Below are positions 59,059 through 64,000 of a stretch of DNA of 64,000 nucleotides, in pieces. Source of the DNA: Icerya purchasi (lineage: Eukaryota > Arthropoda > Insecta > Hemiptera > Monophlebidae); the NCBI GenBank assembly GCA_039619475.1, contig CM077115.1:309890734-309954733 (forward strand). The letters run 5' to 3'. The translations under genes and the position numbers were made by a program. Positions within the stretch are counted from its first letter, which is position 1; every line of letters begins with the position of its first letter. Below the pieces are notes generated by a model, which was not told the origin of the DNA, made no database searches, and saw only the letters and a program-made list of their open reading frames with translations.

Positions 59059-59071
59059 TCCCCCTCCCCTT
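59059..59071 (-). other. Polypurine tract before an LTR-like start
   Basis: On the minus strand 13 purines (aaggggaggggga) directly precede TGTAGCGAGACAG at 59058. In LTR retrotransposons a polypurine tract primes plus-strand synthesis right before the 3' LTR, which starts with TG. Just upstream lies an 11-base perfect hairpin (cttggatcatg/catgatccaag, 59069-59111). Confidence 0.55.
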
Positions 59072-59277
59072 GGATCATGTCTTACAATTTTAATTTGAGC
59101 ATGATCCAAGACTACTTAATTAATAGCGTGCTATGGGCCACAAAAAAAAAAATATTTTACAATTATGTTTTACATGAATACCCTGTTAATATATAAAGTC
59201 CACCTAAAATTATATCTACAGACAAATTCTTACAATTAAAAATATGATGTTATAATTATTATTGTTAAATTTAATTT

Positions 59278-60418
59278 CTAACGAAACCTGTTTTTCCACT
59301 CATCTAGTCTTCTTAGTGCAGGCCAGTAGGATCTGTACATTTGCAACTGGTACTGTGGAATACTGTTGAGGTACAGTGTAAGCATATGTAGGTTGTAAGT
59401 CGTTGATGCTAATTCATGTCTTTGCACAGAATATTCTTGGGCCATAGTGATGTAATCGGTGTACATATTGCACAGACCAGCTATGATGACGTCCCTTTCA
59501 TTCTTTAGAACCAACCGGCGCTTTACTATGCATCTTAGTCTTCGTCTGGACATTGTGGTAAATTCACCCAGCATGCAAATTCTAGCTAGCGGAGTAAGAA
59601 CGATCGTTGGTTGCCATTGAAACGGGACTTTTATCTCACCAGTTGTCAATAAGGTCGGTTTGATTCCGTGACAAGATATTTGTTCAACTGATGGTGTGGG
59701 CAGGGCGTTAGTAAGCACGTTCCAGAGTGGATTATTATGCATTGTTTCATTCTGCTTGAAGGAAAATGGGCCAGGCCCATCTGTGGTTCCTGCTGCACGG
59801 CTATGATCTATTGCTGGAAGACAACTGTGAACAGTCGATTTCTTTGTATATAGTTGCGGGATCGACATATTCAGCTCTTGTTGAAGGCATATGCATGAAC
59901 TGATCAACAGACAAAACGTTACTCTTCACTTCTACAGAATCGTTCGATTTCCAAAGCTCCTTTACATTTTTCTCCAATTCTTCGCCTATAATTGGAGTGC
60001 TTTCAAACATATTCTTTCTAGGACCAGGTGATATGCAAAATTCCTGTTCGACGCATTTGCTAGTATGCTTGTCACATTGTTTACTGGACATTTCGCATTG
60101 AAGTGCAGCAAGATTATGTGATATATCACCCAAGTCTGAAGAAGTAAATGCTGTTACAATCGGATCCTTTCCAATTAAACTGCCTTTTGAATTCATTTTC
60201 TGTCTGGGGCTGGTGGTTCCGGCTGTACCTAATCCCTCTTTCTTTACTACTTCTTCATCTTTCGGTATTTTTTCTTTTGTCCGTTCCATTAATATCATAG
60301 TAAGTCGTAGAGGTTTCGAACCATCTCTTTTAACTGTTGCATTTCGTTTCGTCCCTCGTCGACATCTTTTGAATCCGACTCCTTCGGTTTATTACTTGTG
60401 ATCATCCGTGTTTCCATG
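59278..60418 (-). pseudogene. Frameshifted ORF of an LTR-like element, unknown
   Basis: Three minus-strand frames follow each other: a short one from ATG 60418 (METRMITSNKPK, about 40 codons, ending in an ATGA overlap), 60298-59801 (165 codons) and 59907-59278 (209 codons). The second and third overlap by about 107 bases and look like one protein broken by a shift. The first two are polar and acidic; the third has a basic patch (MSRRRLRCIVKRR) and hydrophobic helices. About 220 bases after the last stop come a polypurine tract and an LTR-like start, so I infer a Gag-like or accessory protein of an LTR element. No zinc knuckle, protease or polymerase motif is present and I do not recognise the family. 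Confidence 0.5.
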
Positions 60419-60657
60419 ATTGACAAATCTTTACTATTAATGCACTAATTAAATTTTATATTACTTTTATTGAGGAGTGTGGTTGGATGTATGTTGGATA
60501 TTCCAAGGAAGAAAAATTTCAAATAACAAAAAAAAATAAAAATCTTCAAATAAGGGGAATTCCCCTCCCCATATGGATAATTTTCAAAATATAGGACATT
60601 TATCCGTGACTGGCAAGGCAAAACACAAATTATGGTAAACTATAACATTTAGAATAA

Positions 60658-60660
<3 letters not shown>

Positions 60661-60712
<52 letters not shown>
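60661..60712. repeat. (TA)n microsatellite, 52 bases
   Basis: An uninterrupted run of TA dinucleotides directly before segmental repeat copy 2. It is the longest pure dinucleotide run in the window. Confidence 0.95.
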
Positions 60713-60714
<2 letters not shown>

Positions 60715-61604
60715 GCATGCATGTATATAGGGAGAGCTTATTAAATTTTATTTTGGTGCATTTTGTTTTTACATCATTTATATATAAAAAATAAAACAAA
60801 ATTAAAACATAATAAAAAAAAAAAACTTCCGATAAGACTTCCCATGTATCGTAAAGTTACTATTACTTTTAAAAGAACTCTTAAAATGTATGTGCAAATT
60901 TTTAATTCTAACGCTGTTGATAAAAAAAAATAATTTTAAATTTCTTTTGAATAAATCCGATAATATAACTTTATTTACGATTGTTTTAATATAGTTTAGA
61001 TTCAAGTCTATTAATACTCAAACCATATCTAGTTTATATGCTAGACGCTTTAGTTGTTTTTAAATTGATCAATAAACACAAATAGAAACAAAGAATTTAT
61101 AGTTCATCCAGTTAGATCCCTTTATGCGACTATTTTCAGTTTCATATGATTTAATGTAAGTTGTCATACAAATTAATAAAAAAAATTTTAAATCTAAATA
61201 AGCCGGCCAACCTCTCCCACTGTCAGCGTAGCGCATTTCATCAAGTAACTTTATAAAATTACCAAAAATAAGCCCGAAGTAAATTATTCCGTTTTTTTCT
61301 TCATAAATAACCGTTGCTAGTTGTGTATAATTTAATACAACGAATATGCGGCCATTTTCGTAAGAAATTTCATTCGTAAATTTTAAGAGTTCAAGTTCCC
61401 TTCTTCCAACATCCTTTCGGCAGTTCCTCTAGTCTATTTAAATTGTTTATTTCTCTAAATAAGTGTTTCTTCAATAATGCTGAGTCTAAAAATAAATAAA
61501 TAAATAATTTACCGAATAAAAACATGCGGAAAACAAAAGGCTGTCTTCAGTAACGAAAGTACTATGCGATTTCTCCATTTCTTCCGGCACAAACTACGTC
61601 ATAA
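60712..61604. repeat. Segmental repeat, copy 2 (without LINE insert)
   Basis: Nearly identical to 55021-55706 joined directly to 56706-56916: cgtaaatttt runs straight into aagagttcaagttccc at about 61381. Similarity stops at ggcacaaact (61604), exactly where copy 1 meets the long inverted repeat. Confidence 0.85.
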
Positions 61605-62849
61605 ACATGCTAACACTAAACTAAAAAAATCTAGGTAATAAATATCTCGAGACATAGATCATTATTTTCAAGCTTCTGATTTGTTATTTCCACCACTTTT
61701 TATTTTGCAGGGGCTTTTCAGCCTTCGAGTTCGAATCGTTTGTATTTTTTTTTTTATTGAGCTTGTTGACCAGGGACCTTCACTCAGAAACAATTAGAAA
61801 GGACAATGAACCAGTTATTGTTTTGATGCAGTCAGATATTGTTAATAGGAAGAAAAAAACAATGGGAACGATGTGAGGAGAAGGAACAGACACGGGATCT
61901 AGCAGGCACAATACGACGTAGGAATACTAATTGGCAGCAAATTGGAATAGAAAGCAAAACGACTGATTGAAAAAGATGAACACTTAATACACATGATCAG
62001 CATCGCAAACATACTCTTTGTTTGGTTGGAGAAGACAATATGGGGAAGGAATCAACGAAAAATGAAAACAAGAGAAAGATAAAGAGTATGACCTCAGAAC
62101 GCAGATAAATAATGGAAACAACAGGAAGACTAGGTTGAATAGACAGATAGAAAGAACAATTGTTAGAAAAAGAGGAATCCGACCAAAACCTAAGATGAAA
62201 ACTTTTACATAGCGGAAGGAGATTAAAGGATGGGATGTTTTAAAAAAAAGCGGCAGGAAGAAACAGCAACCCGAGCCAAAGAGACTGTCGCTTTATTACC
62301 AAAAAACGGAGGGAAGAAAGAACGCGGGTAAGTGTGAACGTATACGGAGTATAAAAAAATCACAGGAATCATCAGGTAGGGGAGAATGAATTAAAGGGCG
62401 GTCATGAAGTCAGATGTAATTAAGAATTTAGAGGAAAGGTGATTTGAGGAAATGAAAATAATGGAACGTAGGATTATGAATGTGAAACAGAAAGGAGGCA
62501 GACGAAAAGATTCTGAAAAATCGGAATTCGGGAGAATAAAAAAGGCATCAACACCTTTTCAAATTTTTCATTTCTAAACGCTTTCTCTTTACCCTAGTCT
62601 ACTTTGGCTCATATGCAATAGCAATCACCCATATTTTTCTTCAACTTTTTGCTGACTTCTGCCATCTTCCCGAAATATTCTTTCCGCCTTTGCTTGCCAA
62701 ATTTCTTCTCGGAACAGTAATTAAACAAAAATTTTACAGCACTATATCAATTTCAATTCACTAATTCCTTCTCGCATGTGTAACTGTTTTCATTAATGGC
62801 TTTATAGAACCCGATGGTGTTGGAATTTATTTTGTCCTTTTTTTTCCTT
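61605..62849 (-). other. Purine-rich stretch, probable LINE debris
   Basis: The plus strand is strongly purine-rich, so the minus strand is pyrimidine-rich like the LINE to the right. A 3'-end motif of that LINE family is seen at 61740-61790 (attgagcttgttgaccaggg) with a T-run before it. No conserved coding motif could be read. Confidence 0.35.
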
Positions 62850-64000
62850 CTTTTTTTATTGAATCTGTCAACGAGAACATTAGCGCGTAAGAAATAGGAA
62901 GAAGTAGAAAATAAAGTTATATTTTTAAATATTTAAGGATAGAAGATAGAAATAATAGAAGTAGAAGGAAATGAGAGACATTATAAGGGAAGAGTGACAT
63001 TAACTTTTAACCGAGAAAAGTAGAAGGACGATTGTTCAGCAGAAAAGGTCGAACATTCAAATGAAATACGATCAAAATTACAAAGAACATCTGTGGAAGT
63101 GGGATGAAAAAGACAGAATGGAGTAGAAGCAGATGAAAAATGAGAAAATAATGCAAGAAGGAGAATATGATTAAAACGATGGTGACAAATAGCCGAGATT
63201 GTAGAACGTTTAAGAGGGAGGAAATCAAGGAGCCATGAGTGAGGAGGAAGAGATGTCTGCATAGAGAGGTAAAAGGAGGCAGGATTAGAGAATGAAGAAG
63301 AATAGGAGTTGAGCCATAGTTTGGAATGAGCGGCTGAGGATTTAATTCTGGCGACATATTGAGGGATTTAGAACAGAACGATAAAGAAATATAACGAAAT
63401 GAAGGAAACTGGAAAAACTGAAAGGGAAATAAGGACGTTTATCGTAACTTTAAATATATGGTGAATATCAAAAAGACGAACAGAAATAAGGGATAAAATT
63501 GTAGTTTTATTAGAAGTAAATCAACATTTATGTGAAGGACAGAGGAGTGAGGAGAAACAAATTAAGAGGAATAAATAGGCAGGCGCTTAACCAAGAAGCG
63601 ATAACCCAAGTAGGATTGACGAATGAAGAGAGGATGATATTAGATTCAGCAAGGATAGCCGGAACTGGGACAGATCTTAGGGTACCATGGCAGAGACGAA
63701 GACAAGTATTTCGAATGCGATTTAATTTTGAAAAAAGAGAACCGGAAGAATTGCCATAATTAAAATAACAGCGGTCCAGAACAGAGCGGATAAAGGATTT
63801 ATAAAACACGAATAAGATACAGAGATCGCCTCCCTCATTAGTATAAGAAAAAGCTTTTAACAGATTGAGGTTTTTAAGAGAGAACAGATACAGATGATTA
63901 ATGTGTTTGTGAATGTTGTGAATGAAAAAACGGTTGTCAAGAAAAATTCCCGAGTAGCGAAAAGAGTTTACAGGGGGAATTTTCTGGTAACATTGGTGAG
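62850..64000 (-). pseudogene. Jockey/I-type LINE, 3' part, runs off the edge
   Basis: On the minus strand the frame 63809-63528, with sequence just upstream, encodes a post-RT thumb region: FLDNRFFIHNIHKHIN, then LLKAFSYTNEGG, then LYKSxIRSxLD-like FVFYKSFIRSVLDRCYFNYG, and RNTCLRLCHGTLRSVPVPAI. These fit the usual LNLLKxLSxxxWGAD...LYxxLIRSxLDYG...QNxxLRLxTGAxRTSP pattern. Nearer the 3' end a CNFDRISFECSTFSAEQS segment (about 63080-63020) matches the remnant at 26100-26170. The 3' end near 62846 has an A-rich tail (T-rich on the plus strand). The catalytic core lies beyond the window. Confidence 0.75.

Noticed and set aside
61720..61736. Possible tRNA T-arm (gagttcgaatcg)
   Set aside because: No cloverleaf can be built around it.
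1..64000. A new multi-gene defence or biosynthetic system
   Set aside because: The window is insect-like nuclear DNA with isolated genes and mobile elements; no cluster of cooperating genes is visible.

Overview
The window is strongly AT-rich eukaryotic nuclear DNA, most likely from an insect. Genes are sparse and carry introns with GT-AG borders, microsatellites are frequent, and transposable elements of typical arthropod kinds dominate. A cytochrome P450 exon of CYP6 type also points to an insect. The order cannot be fixed from the sequence; a hemipteran is one possibility. Nothing prokaryotic (operon, CRISPR array, phage) is present.

Host genes are few. The clearest is an unbroken single-exon SHOC2/Sur-8 gene (18063-19742, +), a leucine-rich-repeat scaffold of RAS-MAPK signalling. 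A three-exon SEM1/DSS1 gene, encoding a tiny acidic proteasome and BRCA2-partner protein, can be assembled on the minus strand (9426-9890). One orphan P450 exon (46130-46384, -) carries the ExxR and haem-binding motifs. A probable terminal exon of an unidentified gene lies at 6008-6136 (+).

Mobile DNA fills much of the rest. From left to right: a 189-190 bp tandem repeat (about 830-2450) beside a decayed Helitron with a clear 3' end (3675); a LINE tail (8100-8830); a foldback palindrome (10711-11107); a hAT element nested in a hAT-type MITE, both with exact 8-bp target duplications (12857-14978); a hAT transposase pseudogene split by two MITEs (15315-17010); a LINE tail (25856-26290); a mariner with matching ends and one late premature stop (26900-28217); LINE remnants (30480-31270 and 35541-36573); a non-autonomous Helitron (38884-40136); a hAT 3' end (43371-44040); a giant foldback (45233-46105) next to the P450 exon; a LINE RNase H remnant (49380-50030); and a 5'-truncated RTE-like LINE (about 50437-52780).

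The last 10 kb is a nested complex: a foldback (54311-54787), a segmental repeat present twice (about 55021-56916 and 60712-61604), an R1-like LINE fragment, a long inverted repeat interrupted by a Helitron (56917-59058), a frameshifted unidentified ORF ending near a polypurine tract and LTR-like start, and a Jockey/I-type LINE running off the right edge.

No new multi-gene system is visible. The interest lies in the layered, datable insertions, the large palindromes, the divergent SEM1, the orphan P450 exon and an inverted duplication of an exon-like segment. Long stretches elsewhere are AT-rich with no gene that I can support.
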